A DNA stretch of 64,000 bases from Sphingobacteriaceae bacterium GW460-11-11-14-LB5 (GTDB lineage: Bacteria; Bacteroidota; Bacteroidia; Sphingobacteriales; Sphingobacteriaceae): contig CP021237.1 of the NCBI GenBank assembly GCA_002151545.1, positions 5,394,001 through 5,458,000 of the forward strand. The letters run 5' to 3'. The translations under genes were made by a program, and so were the position numbers. The notes below the pieces were generated by a model, which did not search any database, had not been told where the DNA came from, and saw only the letters and a list, made by a program, of their open reading frames with translations. Shown here piece by piece: positions 33,384 to 43,071 of this stretch. Position 1 is the first letter of the stretch; each line of letters starts with the position of its first letter.

Positions 33384-34907
33384 ATGACCGGATTAAAAAA
33401 GTGTCTGTTTTTTGCTGCTGTAATGATGATGGCGGTATCGGTATTGGCGCAGCAAAAAACAAATAAGGCAGGCAAAAGACTACCTAATATCATTTACATT
33501 TATGCAGACGACCTGGGTTATGCTGATATCGGCCCATATGGACAAACAAAAATAAAAACACCTCATTTGGATCGGTTGGCCAAAGAGGGGATGAAATTTA
33601 CGCAGCATTATACCAGTACGCCCGTTTGTGCACCCGCAAGGTGTATGTTAATGACTGGTAAACATGGAGGGCATTCCTATATCCGCGGAAATTACGAAAT
33701 GGGTGGTTTTCCTGATAGTTTAGAGGCCGGACAAATGCCTTTGCCCGAAGGCGTTTTTACAATTCCTAAAATGTTGAAGCAAGTTGGTTACGCCACAGCA
33801 TTAACGGGAAAATGGGGGCTGGGAATGAATAATACCTCAGGTTCGCCCTTAAAACAAGGTTTTGATTATTATTACGGTTATTTAGATCAAAAGCAATCGC
33901 ATAGCTTTTACCCAACCCATTTGTGGGAAAACGATCAGGTGGTTCCATTAAACAATACATTTATTGATGTTCATCGCCAGTTAGACAGCACAAAAACACT
34001 TCATGATGCCGACTGGGATTATTTCAAAGGAAAAGAATACTCGCAAGATCTGATCACTAAAAAAGCGGTCCATTTTATTGAAGGGCATAAGGACGCACCA
34101 TTTTTTCTTTACATGCCTTATACTATCCCGCATGTTTCGCTACAGGCACCAGAAGCATACATCAAAAAATACATAGGATTGTTTAATGAAAGGCCATATT
34201 ACGGACAAAAAGGTTATGCCGCTACTAAATATCCCTTATCAACCTATGCAGCAATGATTACGTATTTAGATGATCAGGTAGGCATTATTTTAGCGGAAAT
34301 TAAGAAGCTGGGGCTTGATGATAATACCATCATTATGTTCTCGAGTGATAATGGGGCTACTTTTAATGGCGGCGTTGATGCGAAATTTTTTAATAGTGTT
34401 AACGGTTCAAGGGGTTTGAAAATGGATGTTTATGAAGGTGGAATAAGAGAACCTTTAGTTGCCCGCTGGCCAGGCAAAATCCCCGCAAATTCAGTGAGCG
34501 ATTTTGCATCGGTACAGTTTGATATGATGGCTACCTTTGCAGAAATAACAGGAACAAAAGCCAATAACACCGATGGCATTTCATTACTGCCAACTTTGTT
34601 GGGAACACCTGCCAAACAAAAACAACGCGAATATATTTATTGGGAATATCCCGAAAACGGAGGTCAGCTCGCCATCAGGATGGGTGATTGGAAAGGTGTT
34701 AAAACAGCCGTGCGTAAAAACCCGAAAAATACCGCCTGGCAGATCTTCAACATTAAAAATGATCGTTTTGAAGCGCAAGATGTAGCTGCCGAACATCCGG
34801 AACTGGCAAAACGGTTTGATGAAATTGTAAAAAAAGAACACCAGGTAGCGCATCTATTAGAATGGGAGTTTCTAGACAACCGCGGGCCTAAAAAAACCGG
34901 TAAATAG
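33384..34907 (+). CDS. Sulfatase, S1 family (arylsulfatase-like)
   Basis: A 507-aa secreted enzyme with a signal peptide ending VLAQ. The metal-binding start is IYIYADDLGYADIGPYG. The sulfatase signature CAPARCMLMTG supplies the cysteine that becomes formylglycine (C-x-P-x-R). Further motifs are TGKWGLG, MFSSDNGAT and the C-terminal subdomain. Sulfatases of this group desulfate glycans or small sulfate esters in the periplasm. No maturation enzyme or partner glycosidase lies next to it, so the substrate is open. Confidence 0.92.
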   Translation: MTGLKKCLFFAAVMMMAVSVLAQQKTNKAGKRLPNIIYIYADDLGYADIGPYGQTKIKTPHLDRLAKEGMKFTQHYTSTPVCAPARCMLMTGKHGGHSYIRGNYEMGGFPDSLEAGQMPLPEGVFTIPKMLKQVGYATALTGKWGLGMNNTSGSPLKQGFDYYYGYLDQKQSHSFYPTHLWENDQVVPLNNTFIDVHRQLDSTKTLHDADWDYFKGKEYSQDLITKKAVHFIEGHKDAPFFLYMPYTIPHVSLQAPEAYIKKYIGLFNERPYYGQKGYAATKYPLSTYAAMITYLDDQVGIILAEIKKLGLDDNTIIMFSSDNGATFNGGVDAKFFNSVNGSRGLKMDVYEGGIREPLVARWPGKIPANSVSDFASVQFDMMATFAEITGTKANNTDGISLLPTLLGTPAKQKQREYIYWEYPENGGQLAIRMGDWKGVKTAVRKNPKNTAWQIFNIKNDRFEAQDVAAEHPELAKRFDEIVKKEHQVAHLLEWEFLDNRGPKKTGK

Positions 34908-35108
34908 ACCCGTTTAATATAGATATCAGCCGTTATACAGTTTTAAGTTATTTAAGGCGACAATATACCTAACAATTATTGAGTAGTATTAAACACGCTA
35001 GTATGTAGTATTTTAAGAAATAAAATTTTGTAATTGTCAATTCGTTTGTTTAGTTTAGTTAAACAAAATTGTATTTTATGTAAACAATATTTTAACCTTA
35101 ACTTAACT

Positions 35109-36782
35109 ATGAAAACATTAAAACTTTTACCATCCCTAATTTTGTTAACGGCTTTGTCCATCATGTCCTGTAAAAAGGCCGGCACGACAATTCAAGAAGA
35201 AAAACAAATTTCAGATGAACAATCTTTAGCAAAGAGTGCATTGGTTGTGAAACCTAAAAAGGTTTTGTTTATTGGTATTGATGGCTGTGTATGGAAAGCA
35301 ATTACGGCCACAAACGCACCAAACCTTAAAACCTTAATGGATCAGTCGTACACCAGTACCAATGCATTGGCCCAGGTGCCTACATGGTCATCAAATGGCT
35401 GGTCGGCATTGTTTACCGGTGTGGGCGTAGCCAAGCACAAAGCATCCGATAATAGTTTTTCGGGTTCTGATTTTGTAAACTACCCGTCTTTTTTTAGGCA
35501 GATTAAAACCAGTTTGCCTGCGTTGCGCACCGCATCAATTGTTACCTGGTCTTCAATCAATAGCTATATAGTGGCAACCCCTGATGTAACCGTGAAACAG
35601 AACAGCGCAAATGATAATGCTACCGAAACCAGGATTATTCAGGAAATTACCACCAGCAATACCGATGTTGCATTTTGCCATTTCGATAATGTTGATCATG
35701 CCGGTCATGCCAGCAATTACAGAACCACAACGCAAATGTACATGGATTCGGTAAAAGCGGTCGATTTGCGCGTAGGAAGGATATTAACTGCTTTAAAAGC
35801 AAGACCAACTTATAATAATGAAGATTGGTTAATCGTTGTGGCAACAGATCATGGTGGAGATTTAAGTCATGGTGGTGCAAGTTACCTGGAACAAAATGCA
35901 TTTATCATTTTAAACAACAGTGCCATTGCTCCTCAATTGGTTAATGCTTTACCAACCACCTCAACAGAATCGACGCCACACAGCATCTCTACTGTTAATT
36001 TTAAAACCAATGTTTATGGTCAGTTGCCTACGCTCAGTAGTCTTAATCTTAGCGCAACCAGTAGTTTTACCATCGAGTTTAGGGCAAGGGCAACAACTGC
36101 CACAAGCGATCCGGTAATTATCGGAAACAAAAACTGGGCAAGTGGTTACAATAAAGGAATTATCATTGCCAATAGAAACGGGGTAATCAGAGCAAACTTT
36201 GGCGATGGCACCCATAGGTTGGATATTGATGGTGTTGATTTAACCGATCAGTTGTGGCACCAGGTGGCGATAGTGGTTAATCGCAGCACGCAGAAAGCAA
36301 CCATGTACGATGGCGGGGTTCAGGTAGCCGAAGGTAATATCTCGGCAGTTGGCGATTTGCAGAGTAATATTGCCTTTCAGATCGGGCAAGATGGTACCGG
36401 AAATTACAGCCCATACTTTACAGGTAATATCTCAGAAATCAGGTTGTTTAAATCTGCACTGCCTGCAACAAGCATTAGCGCTTACAGCTTTACTGCTTTA
36501 ACTTCAGCACACCCGCAATACGCTAATCTGGTTTTATACACCAAAGGAAACGAAGGAAGCGGAACCACCTATAATGGAAGTTTGGTTACCCCTCAAATTA
36601 GCATCCTCACCAAAAACAGCGCAACGGTTACATGGAGTGCTTTAACTACACCTATATTTAAACGTAAAATAACCGATTACCATGGCGCACCTTATTTATA
36701 TAGCGTGCCACCAACCATATTAAAGTTTTTAGGAATTACTGCGCCTAGCTATTATGATGGGCAAGCCCTGGTTAATTTCTAA
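35109..36782 (+). CDS. Alkaline-phosphatase-superfamily lipoprotein with LamG-like domain
   Basis: 557 aa from the ATG at 35109, which gives the signal peptide and lipobox SIMSC. Residues about 50-285 are a phosphodiesterase/phosphatase-like domain: metal site FIGIDGC, nucleophile region PTWSSNGWSALFTG, DNVDHAGH and ATDHGG. A concanavalin/LamG-like sandwich of about 160 residues is inserted after it (SSFTIEFRARATT, LWHQVAIVVNRSTQKATMYD), and the phosphatase fold closes at the end (YHGAPYLYSVPPTILKFLGI). It is probably a surface hydrolase whose sandwich domain binds glycan. Substrate unknown. Confidence 0.82.
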   Translation: MKTLKLLPSLILLTALSIMSCKKAGTTIQEEKQISDEQSLAKSALVVKPKKVLFIGIDGCVWKAITATNAPNLKTLMDQSYTSTNALAQVPTWSSNGWSALFTGVGVAKHKASDNSFSGSDFVNYPSFFRQIKTSLPALRTASIVTWSSINSYIVATPDVTVKQNSANDNATETRIIQEITTSNTDVAFCHFDNVDHAGHASNYRTTTQMYMDSVKAVDLRVGRILTALKARPTYNNEDWLIVVATDHGGDLSHGGASYLEQNAFIILNNSAIAPQLVNALPTTSTESTPHSISTVNFKTNVYGQLPTLSSLNLSATSSFTIEFRARATTATSDPVIIGNKNWASGYNKGIIIANRNGVIRANFGDGTHRLDIDGVDLTDQLWHQVAIVVNRSTQKATMYDGGVQVAEGNISAVGDLQSNIAFQIGQDGTGNYSPYFTGNISEIRLFKSALPATSISAYSFTALTSAHPQYANLVLYTKGNEGSGTTYNGSLVTPQISILTKNSATVTWSALTTPIFKRKITDYHGAPYLYSVPPTILKFLGITAPSYYDGQALVNF

Positions 36783-36797
36783 ATTTATAAGAAAAAA

Positions 36798-36825
36798 AAG
36801 CTGTACCTGGTTATGGGTACAGCTT
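36798..36825. terminator. Intrinsic terminator between convergent genes
   Basis: AAGCTGTACC pairs with GGTACAGCTT around an 8-base loop, between the phosphatase gene (ends 36782) and tssK on the other strand (ends 36854). An A-run lies on the left side, so it can end minus-strand transcripts. Confidence 0.75.
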
Positions 36826-36853
36826 CATTATCAATTTACTCCGAGAAATAATT

Positions 36854-37993
36854 TTAATCGAGCAATGTCCAGGTTTTTCTGGCCTGTACCTGCTGTACAA
36901 CCTGCTGTTCGGCAACCACAATATTTTCTTTGCGCTGGCCAATATATTCTAATCCACTCAACTTATTCCAAAGCGCCACCAGTACATTCATAAACTCGCT
37001 GGCCATTAGCATACTGTTATTAATTTGTTTATGATCGTAAACCAGTTCGATGGTTTTGGCTAATAGCTCTTCAAAGTTTCCTGGAGTTACATCTTTCCAC
37101 TCGTAAAAATACTTAAGCAGTTCTTCTCTTTCACGGGGATCAATCAGTTTAATGGCTGTAAAAAAGATATGAGCCAGACTGGAGAAATAACCGGTTAGAA
37201 CTGCCGGCGATTCACGGTGTGCAATGTTTCTGTATTCGTAAAATAAACCTGCAATATAATCTACAATTTTCTCCGAGATCAAACGGATATTCTTGCCTAG
37301 CGGGGTAATATTATCACGTCCTCCCGTTTTATCAATAATTTTAAAAGCCGCCAGCTGTAAATCATTTAGTAAAACACTAAAAGATTCATAGTATCTGATC
37401 AGGGCCGGATGACTGGTTATGGTTGAACTGGGCGGTATATAATTGTTGTTGATCGTTAATCTTCCGTTCTCGTAATAAACCTGCCCGATAGTTAGAAAAT
37501 AACTGTCGGCAGTTTGTGTGCTTACTTCGCTCTCAGGTAAAACGGCAATGGAGTAGCTTTTTGCCAACTCCGGATAACGGATTGGGCTTTCTTCGGGATT
37601 TGGTGTGCCTGTTGGGACGCGGTTAAACGGACTCACCACCAATAAAATAACGTAGTTACGCGGTTCTGACTGACCAAAATAATGGTTGTGTACCAGCGTG
37701 TCCATGTTATCTGATTGTACAATATCAATGTGGCAGCCTTCAGGTGTAATGGCATTACAATATCTTACCCTTACCTCGATATGGTTGGTTGCTTTTTCAA
37801 TAATCTCAATATCATGCGAACTTTTGTAACCGGTAAACGGCGGTAAGAACCCATAATTGCTATTATTTAAATGTATAGATACGGCATCCCGAACAAAATC
37901 CTGTAAATAGAGGTCGCTTACTGTAAAATGATCACTAGAAAGCTTCATGCCATTAATCCAGTTAATGGATTTATATTTTAGCGGCTTTATCAT
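36854..37993 (-). CDS. tssK: T6SS baseplate protein TssK
   Basis: 379 aa, TssK of the Bacteroidota type. It opens with YKSINWINGMKLSSDHF, the typical 'W..GM.l...hF' start, and has an alpha/beta N-terminal shoulder and a helical C-terminal half (about 225-345). TssK joins the baseplate wedge (TssE-F-G) to the membrane complex. The last 30 residues are Gln/Val-rich. It follows tssN by 20 bp on the minus strand, and the two form an operon. Confidence 0.88.
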   Translation of the reverse strand: MIKPLKYKSINWINGMKLSSDHFTVSDLYLQDFVRDAVSIHLNNSNYGFLPPFTGYKSSHDIEIIEKATNHIEVRVRYCNAITPEGCHIDIVQSDNMDTLVHNHYFGQSEPRNYVILLVVSPFNRVPTGTPNPEESPIRYPELAKSYSIAVLPESEVSTQTADSYFLTIGQVYYENGRLTINNNYIPPSSTITSHPALIRYYESFSVLLNDLQLAAFKIIDKTGGRDNITPLGKNIRLISEKIVDYIAGLFYEYRNIAHRESPAVLTGYFSSLAHIFFTAIKLIDPREREELLKYFYEWKDVTPGNFEELLAKTIELVYDHKQINNSMLMASEFMNVLVALWNKLSGLEYIGQRKENIVVAEQQVVQQVQARKTWTLLD

Positions 37994-38013
37994 GGTAAAT
38001 GTTTTTATATAGG

Positions 38014-38907
38014 TTAGATAAAGATAGCACTTTCTCCAACTTCATTAGGCTTATTTACATTTTCTGAAACGCGTTTGGCATAAATCGTCATTTTTTCGGT
38101 AATGCCATTTTCTACAATATCCAGATCCGGATCAATAAAAATATTGCGTTTAAAAAAGGAGGTTTTAATAAAGAAAATCCATTTATAATTCTCCTGGTCA
38201 TCGCCTTTAAACGCTACCGGGCTTTTGGCAAACTTCAGGTTATAATCGTCAATAAACTTATGGAACCAGGTACCAAAATTCATGTTTTCTACCGCTTTAA
38301 CTTTTACTTTAAGGGGCTCTGGATCGGTACTTTTTTTATACAGTTCCAGTTCCAGTACCAATAGCCTGTTAAAATCGACATGGTCCATATTGATGTCCAG
38401 GGGCGTATCAGGATATTTCCAGATTTTATAGATTTCCGAAGGGATGCCGAGCAATGAAACATAAGCCCACCAAAAAATAAGCGGAACAAAAAAGCAGGTG
38501 ATGCTGCCCGCACCAAACCACCCAAAATTTACTGAGCTTAACCAGTTAAAGGCCAGCTGAAATAAATAAACAGCTAAAATAGCCGAGATTAGTGTGGCGA
38601 AAAAGATAAAAACCTTGCGTTCCAGTAGGTCTTTTGGGTAGTATTTAGTTAACAGGTAAACGAAAACTGTACCCATTAAAAGATAAAAAATACAGCAAAT
38701 AATATAACCCCAGGGCATAAAATTAAAGTTCAGAAAACCCAGGAAACCTGGAGCAGCTAAAATAATACCGATGAGCAGAACACTTACGATAAGTCTTTTG
38801 TTATTAAGAAACTGGTTCTTTTTATTAATGATGGAAAGAACCGCCGTTGAGATAAGGAAAATCAGCGGAAATAAGAGAAAGCGAATAAAAAATGATTGAA
38901 CGTCCAT
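38014..38907 (-). CDS. tssN: T6SS(iii) membrane protein TssN
   Basis: 297 aa with five or six membrane helices in the first 165 residues (FFIRFLLFPLIFLISTAVLS, LIVSVLLIGIILAAPG, GYIICCIFYLLMGTVFVYLL, VFIFFATLISAILAVYLF) and a soluble C-terminal domain with TWFHKFIDDYNLKF and NYKWIFFIKTSFF. This plan, together with tssK next to it, is that of TssN, one of the proteins found only in T6SS subtype iii, where it replaces part of the TssJLM membrane complex. A -7 box lies upstream. Confidence 0.88.
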   Translation of the reverse strand: MDVQSFFIRFLLFPLIFLISTAVLSIINKKNQFLNNKRLIVSVLLIGIILAAPGFLGFLNFNFMPWGYIICCIFYLLMGTVFVYLLTKYYPKDLLERKVFIFFATLISAILAVYLFQLAFNWLSSVNFGWFGAGSITCFFVPLIFWWAYVSLLGIPSEIYKIWKYPDTPLDINMDHVDFNRLLVLELELYKKSTDPEPLKVKVKAVENMNFGTWFHKFIDDYNLKFAKSPVAFKGDDQENYKWIFFIKTSFFKRNIFIDPDLDIVENGITEKMTIYAKRVSENVNKPNEVGESAIFI

Positions 38908-38932
38908 TAATTTTTATAGATGTGATGTATTA

Positions 38933-38940
38933 CAAATATA
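38933..38940 (-). promoter_or_regulatory. -7 promoter box of tssN-tssK
   Basis: The minus strand reads TATATTTG, an exact TAnnTTTG match, about 26 bp upstream of the tssN start (38907). The rest of the 117-bp divergent gap must also hold the promoter of tssG. Confidence 0.55.
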
Positions 38941-39024
38941 GTATCTTTAGTATTTGATTATAATCCTATTTTTTTTCGATAATATAAATTTAACCTATAA
39001 CAAATAAGCAAGCTTAAAGTTTAA

Positions 39025-39963
39025 ATGAAAAAAGGAACTTTGATTAATAACGAACTCTTTACCGATTATAAAGCGGTAGCCCATGCTGCCGACTTAATAG
39101 AGCGTGAAGTAATAGATGCTGATCGTGTTGAAGTTATCCCAATAGGGCCAGATAAGCGTGCTTTTGCAAAAGATATTGAAAACACCAGTACCTATTATAC
39201 TGAAAGAAGAAGGCACGACCGTATCCGCATCAACACCAATAGAGAAAGTTTATATGATATGCTGCCCGAAGGGCTTTTTCATCGGCCGCCAACAGGCAGT
39301 GCAGGGATGGATGAGGAGTCGATGATTAAGGATATCAGGGATAGGAGAGAAGAAGAAAAGCAGGCGAGGTTGTTTTTCACCCCCTTTGATGCTGAAATTA
39401 ATCATGTAAGGATTATGACCGAGCTTTATGAAAACAGGCTCGATAAAAAAACTACTTATTCTGATTTAAGCCAGATATTCGAATTTGGCTGGGGTGAATT
39501 TAACCTATTGAATAAAGAACAAAGCATCATCTGGATGCATCTATTGCCCGAAATTCAACTAAAAAGAAATGATATTGGCTTTGTATCTAAAGTGCTTACC
39601 GCCTTGTTTAATTTGCCGGTAAACCTTGTTGATACTACGGCTAATATTGGCCCGTTAAAAATTGCAGATGAACTGCAGATGGAGCTTGGCACCAGCGCAC
39701 TAGGCATTGATACCATTATTGGGGATAGTTTTATGCCAGAACATGAGGCTTATCATGTTAATATTGGTCCCACCACACCACAAGAGCTGATTGGCTTTAT
39801 TCCGGGTCAAAAGAACAGGGCCATTTTGGATATGGCGCTGAGTTACCTCATGCCGCTTGATGCGGAGGTAAGTGTTGAGCTGCTTACCGCAACCGATTTT
39901 CAGGAAACAGTATTGAGTGCAGATGGCGAAAGCGCCTATTTAGGATATACGGTATATATTTAA
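39025..39963 (+). CDS. tssG: T6SS baseplate protein TssG
   Basis: 312 aa, soluble. The stretch NNELFTDYKAVAHAADLIER at the start and a C-terminal half with GTSALGIDTIIGDSF, YHVNIGPTTPQELIGFIPGQ and DAEVSVELL match TssG of subtype iii systems; the GxxxxGxxxIxGD and IGP-x(6)-F-x-PG patterns are those of the phage gp53-like wedge protein. It works with TssF and TssE in the baseplate wedge. It stands alone on the plus strand between minus-strand tssN and tssF. Confidence 0.85.
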   Translation: MKKGTLINNELFTDYKAVAHAADLIEREVIDADRVEVIPIGPDKRAFAKDIENTSTYYTERRRHDRIRINTNRESLYDMLPEGLFHRPPTGSAGMDEESMIKDIRDRREEEKQARLFFTPFDAEINHVRIMTELYENRLDKKTTYSDLSQIFEFGWGEFNLLNKEQSIIWMHLLPEIQLKRNDIGFVSKVLTALFNLPVNLVDTTANIGPLKIADELQMELGTSALGIDTIIGDSFMPEHEAYHVNIGPTTPQELIGFIPGQKNRAILDMALSYLMPLDAEVSVELLTATDFQETVLSADGESAYLGYTVYI

Positions 39964-40034
39964 TTGCAGGAAGAAACAAAGAAGCAATTCATTTTTACTA
40001 ACTACTTACAAACCAGCATATCCATCTTAGCACC

Positions 40035-41900
40035 TTAAACCATTTTATATACCGTTGGCTTTAATAGTAAGCGGTAATGCACATTCATGGTGCTCCTTAA
40101 TTTTAATTTAGCCAGGGTAAGGCCAAGCAGTTCTTCCCAGTCTTGCGGCGTAAGGTTTAGGTTATCTGCCGGCTCAATTATAATATCGGTGGTTTTAATA
40201 AATCCAGCATTGGGCCTGTTATCCATCACAATACCTTTGGCTAAAGTAATGCCTTTAAGCTTTTGGGCCAATTCGTAACGGCAAAAGTTAATTACATCTG
40301 CCCTGGTAATAATTCGATCTGCAGTAGTTAGTCCATACTTGTAAGCCTGAACGCGGTTGGCCGCATTTAGCCGGCTGCGGCCTCCTTTTGTTTGGCTCAA
40401 TAAAAAAATGCTCTCTGCATTAACTTTGCTATTATCGTAGGTCACTAATCGGCTGCCTGCATTAATGTGGTTAGCCTCTTCGGCCTGTGTAACCCAGATA
40501 TCCAAAAATAGAATATCGGCATCATCAATCGGTTTTAAAACAATATAGCTGGGTAATTCTTTGATGTCTTTTAATGCCGAACGGCTCTTTTGCTCAATTA
40601 GGGCAATGTTTTGCTCTAAATTTTTGAGCACAGTACTTAAAAAATCAGGGCCATAGGCAGAAAAGGAAGCCTTTTCATCTCTCAGCAATTCAAACAAATA
40701 ATCGACCAGTTCTTTTGCATTTCTCGTATCGAAACGCTCGGTGCCACCATATCTGATTGAGAACGAACCATCACCCTTATCGTTCTCATTGGTGTATGGA
40801 ATTTCGTTATAACTTTTGCCTTTATTGTCTTTCAGATTTTCTACTGCCAGCATTTGGTCCATCGCTTCGGTTTTAATCGGGATGATGTTATTCATCGTTT
40901 TAAGCCGGTGTTTTATCTGGCTTAACCTTTTATTCACCACCGGAAATGCATTGATGTAGATATGAAGTTCGTTCAGCATTTCCTGATTGATGGCCGCAGG
41001 AAAAACCACTTTAAGCCATTTCACTTTTTCATCAATCTGGTTTAAGCTGGCTGACTGGAAAATGTTTTCAAAAGCACCTGGCAATTCTTTGCTTTCATCA
41101 ATGTTAAAGTCGTTGAGATCGCCAAGGGTAATAAACCTGTTGCTGTAAAACTGGAGCACATCAGCCTTAATCAGATTAAGCAGTTGTTTATGCTGAAAAG
41201 GCGCCTCTTGTTTTCCTGTTAAAGGCTCGTCCATAAAGCGTTCGGTATAAGCACTAAGCTCATTGTCTTTGTAGAACCATTTCCCTAAGGATAACAGATC
41301 GTAAGTATTTTCAGGCACCGAATAATTTTTCCAGTCAAAAAATAAATTCAGTTTATTAAAATCCATCCAGTTTTTTATACCACTAAAACCAATGTAGATG
41401 GTATTTTTTTCTATTGCTGAGCCGGGTAAAGTGTTCAAAACAGGTTGCTTGCTCAATTGCTCAACATTAAAAAGGGTATTTCCGGTGGCAATATATTTTA
41501 CAGCAGCATTTTGAACTTTTACATGGTGTAAGGGACTAAAGAAAATATCGATTTTTTTTGCCTTATCATTTTCTTGCTGAATATTTTTCTTAAAGGCAAA
41601 TTGTGTATAGGGCGAAAGGTAATCCTCATCTTCGATTGGCCTGGCGTGGATAATCGCATGTGCGGGCAACGATGAGGTTAAATGATCTGGAGCTAAAATG
41701 CGGCTGATCTTATCAAAAATTCTATTCTCAAGATTTTTAACATCATTGGCCACATTAAAAAGTTCGTTACTTAAGGCTTCAATAATCAATTTTACAAGCG
41801 GATCGAAATCATGACTATCCTTAACGTTCCAAAAATCTTCGGCATTTTTTAAAATTCTGTTCCGGATTTCATCTTTTGATGAATAAAAAACTGGTTTCAT
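40035..41900 (-). CDS. tssF: T6SS baseplate protein TssF
   Basis: 621 aa. The N-terminal part (KDEIRNRILKNAEDFWNVKD, FDPLVKLIIEALSNELFNV, ISRILAPDHLTSSLPAHAII) is the standard TssF opening, and the end RADVINFCRYELAQKLKG is the gp6-like region. It is the main wedge protein of the baseplate, with TssG and TssE. It follows tssE by 26 bp on the minus strand and is co-transcribed with it. Length is normal for the family. Confidence 0.92.
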   Translation of the reverse strand: MKPVFYSSKDEIRNRILKNAEDFWNVKDSHDFDPLVKLIIEALSNELFNVANDVKNLENRIFDKISRILAPDHLTSSLPAHAIIHARPIEDEDYLSPYTQFAFKKNIQQENDKAKKIDIFFSPLHHVKVQNAAVKYIATGNTLFNVEQLSKQPVLNTLPGSAIEKNTIYIGFSGIKNWMDFNKLNLFFDWKNYSVPENTYDLLSLGKWFYKDNELSAYTERFMDEPLTGKQEAPFQHKQLLNLIKADVLQFYSNRFITLGDLNDFNIDESKELPGAFENIFQSASLNQIDEKVKWLKVVFPAAINQEMLNELHIYINAFPVVNKRLSQIKHRLKTMNNIIPIKTEAMDQMLAVENLKDNKGKSYNEIPYTNENDKGDGSFSIRYGGTERFDTRNAKELVDYLFELLRDEKASFSAYGPDFLSTVLKNLEQNIALIEQKSRSALKDIKELPSYIVLKPIDDADILFLDIWVTQAEEANHINAGSRLVTYDNSKVNAESIFLLSQTKGGRSRLNAANRVQAYKYGLTTADRIITRADVINFCRYELAQKLKGITLAKGIVMDNRPNAGFIKTTDIIIEPADNLNLTPQDWEELLGLTLAKLKLRSTMNVHYRLLLKPTVYKMV

Positions 41901-41926
41901 GTGTAGAATATTTTGGGCGTTTTAGA

Positions 41927-42361
41927 TTATGTTGATAGTGGGCTAAGAAATAAAGCGGTGTTGAAAAAATATTTTTCTCCTGTGGTTTTTATTAGTGCGC
42001 TAACACTAATATCTACCTTTTTTTTAATCTCGGTTATCTTACGCAGTGGGTATACATTTTCGACCTCAGTAATACGTACTTCTACCTCGGTATTATATAT
42101 CCTGAATTCATAATCAATAATGGATTTTAGCAACGATTTGCGGAATTTTTCCTCCCAAATGCTCTCGCTTACGATTAATTCAAAATCCAGATCCCATATT
42201 TCACATCCGAAATCACGATGGAATCTATGCTCTCCAAAACGGGTGAAAATAATCAATTCAATGTGGTTAGAAATCGATTTTCCGAGATTAGTTGCCTGTA
42301 GGCCAGCACCTGAAAAGATGGAGTTAAATCTGAAGGGTTTGTTGAAAAAATTTTCAGACAT
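41927..42361 (-). CDS. tssE: T6SS baseplate protein TssE (gp25-like)
   Basis: 144 aa. HIELIIFTRFGEHRFHRDFG, then WEEKFRKSLLKSIIDYEFRI and EVEVRITEV form the gp25/lysozyme-like fold of TssE, which fixes the first sheath ring to the baseplate. It is upstream of tssF on the minus strand and divergent from tssO. The 179 bp between 42361 and 42541 must hold both promoters; no exact -7 consensus is seen there. Confidence 0.9.
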   Translation of the reverse strand: MSENFFNKPFRFNSIFSGAGLQATNLGKSISNHIELIIFTRFGEHRFHRDFGCEIWDLDFELIVSESIWEEKFRKSLLKSIIDYEFRIYNTEVEVRITEVENVYPLRKITEIKKKVDISVSALIKTTGEKYFFNTALFLSPLST

Positions 42362-42540
42362 AGATGTTTGGCTTAAAGTTTGTTAAAAGTAAAAGAAATA
42401 AAATCGTTTTTAATAACCAAACAACAAATATTAAAAATTGTTATAGTACAATGTTAATTTGAAAAGGTTTGCATGATTTTTAGTGAGGTTGATGTCAGAT
42501 TAATTATTAGTCAATTGCTATGTGAAACTATTAAATCTAT

Positions 42541-43062
42541 ATGAAACCCATTAACGCCACTGAAATTAGGAATTCATATACGAAGTTTATTTTAAACTTT
42601 GTTTTCCTAACACTCTTCTCCATTCTTTGTATTTATCTCTTTTTTGCAGCTTCTGATTATGAGTATACTTTACTCGATAAAAAAGTAAAAGAAACTGAAA
42701 AACTATCCTATTTACGAAAAGATATCAATACCAATTTCGATCTGATTTTAGTCCGCTTTAAAGAGCTTGCCCAATACCGCGATTATAATGCAAATGAAAT
42801 GAGCAAACAAAGCATTTTATTGGGCGACATTCAAACCGCCAACAACAGGATAAAAGATTTGATTACCAGGAAAACCGAAGCGAGCCCGAGTTTCGATCTC
42901 TACGGAAAACTCAATAATAATGTTGGTGCAATGGCCGATTTACAGGATTCTCTGATCAAATCGAGAGGGGATATTCAAAGATATAAAGAACAAATAAACG
43001 ACTGCCATCGGGCAAACCAGTCGGCAGCGAACAAAATTAGAAATGGCAGATACGGTCGATAA
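42541..43062 (+). CDS. tssO: T6SS(iii) protein TssO, first copy
   Basis: 173 aa with one N-terminal membrane helix (FILNFVFLTLFSILCIYLFF) and a long coiled coil reaching to the C-terminus (RKDINTNFDLILVRFKEL, IQTANNRIKDLITRKTE, IQRYKEQINDCHRANQ). This is the TssO plan, an inner-membrane anchored periplasmic protein of subtype iii. The QINDCHRANQ end resembles QLDDCITNRRQ in the next gene, so the two are relatives. It heads the plus-strand core operon that runs to tssC. Confidence 0.85.
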   Translation: MKPINATEIRNSYTKFILNFVFLTLFSILCIYLFFAASDYEYTLLDKKVKETEKLSYLRKDINTNFDLILVRFKELAQYRDYNANEMSKQSILLGDIQTANNRIKDLITRKTEASPSFDLYGKLNNNVGAMADLQDSLIKSRGDIQRYKEQINDCHRANQSAANKIRNGRYGR

Positions 43063-43071
43063 TTAAAGATT

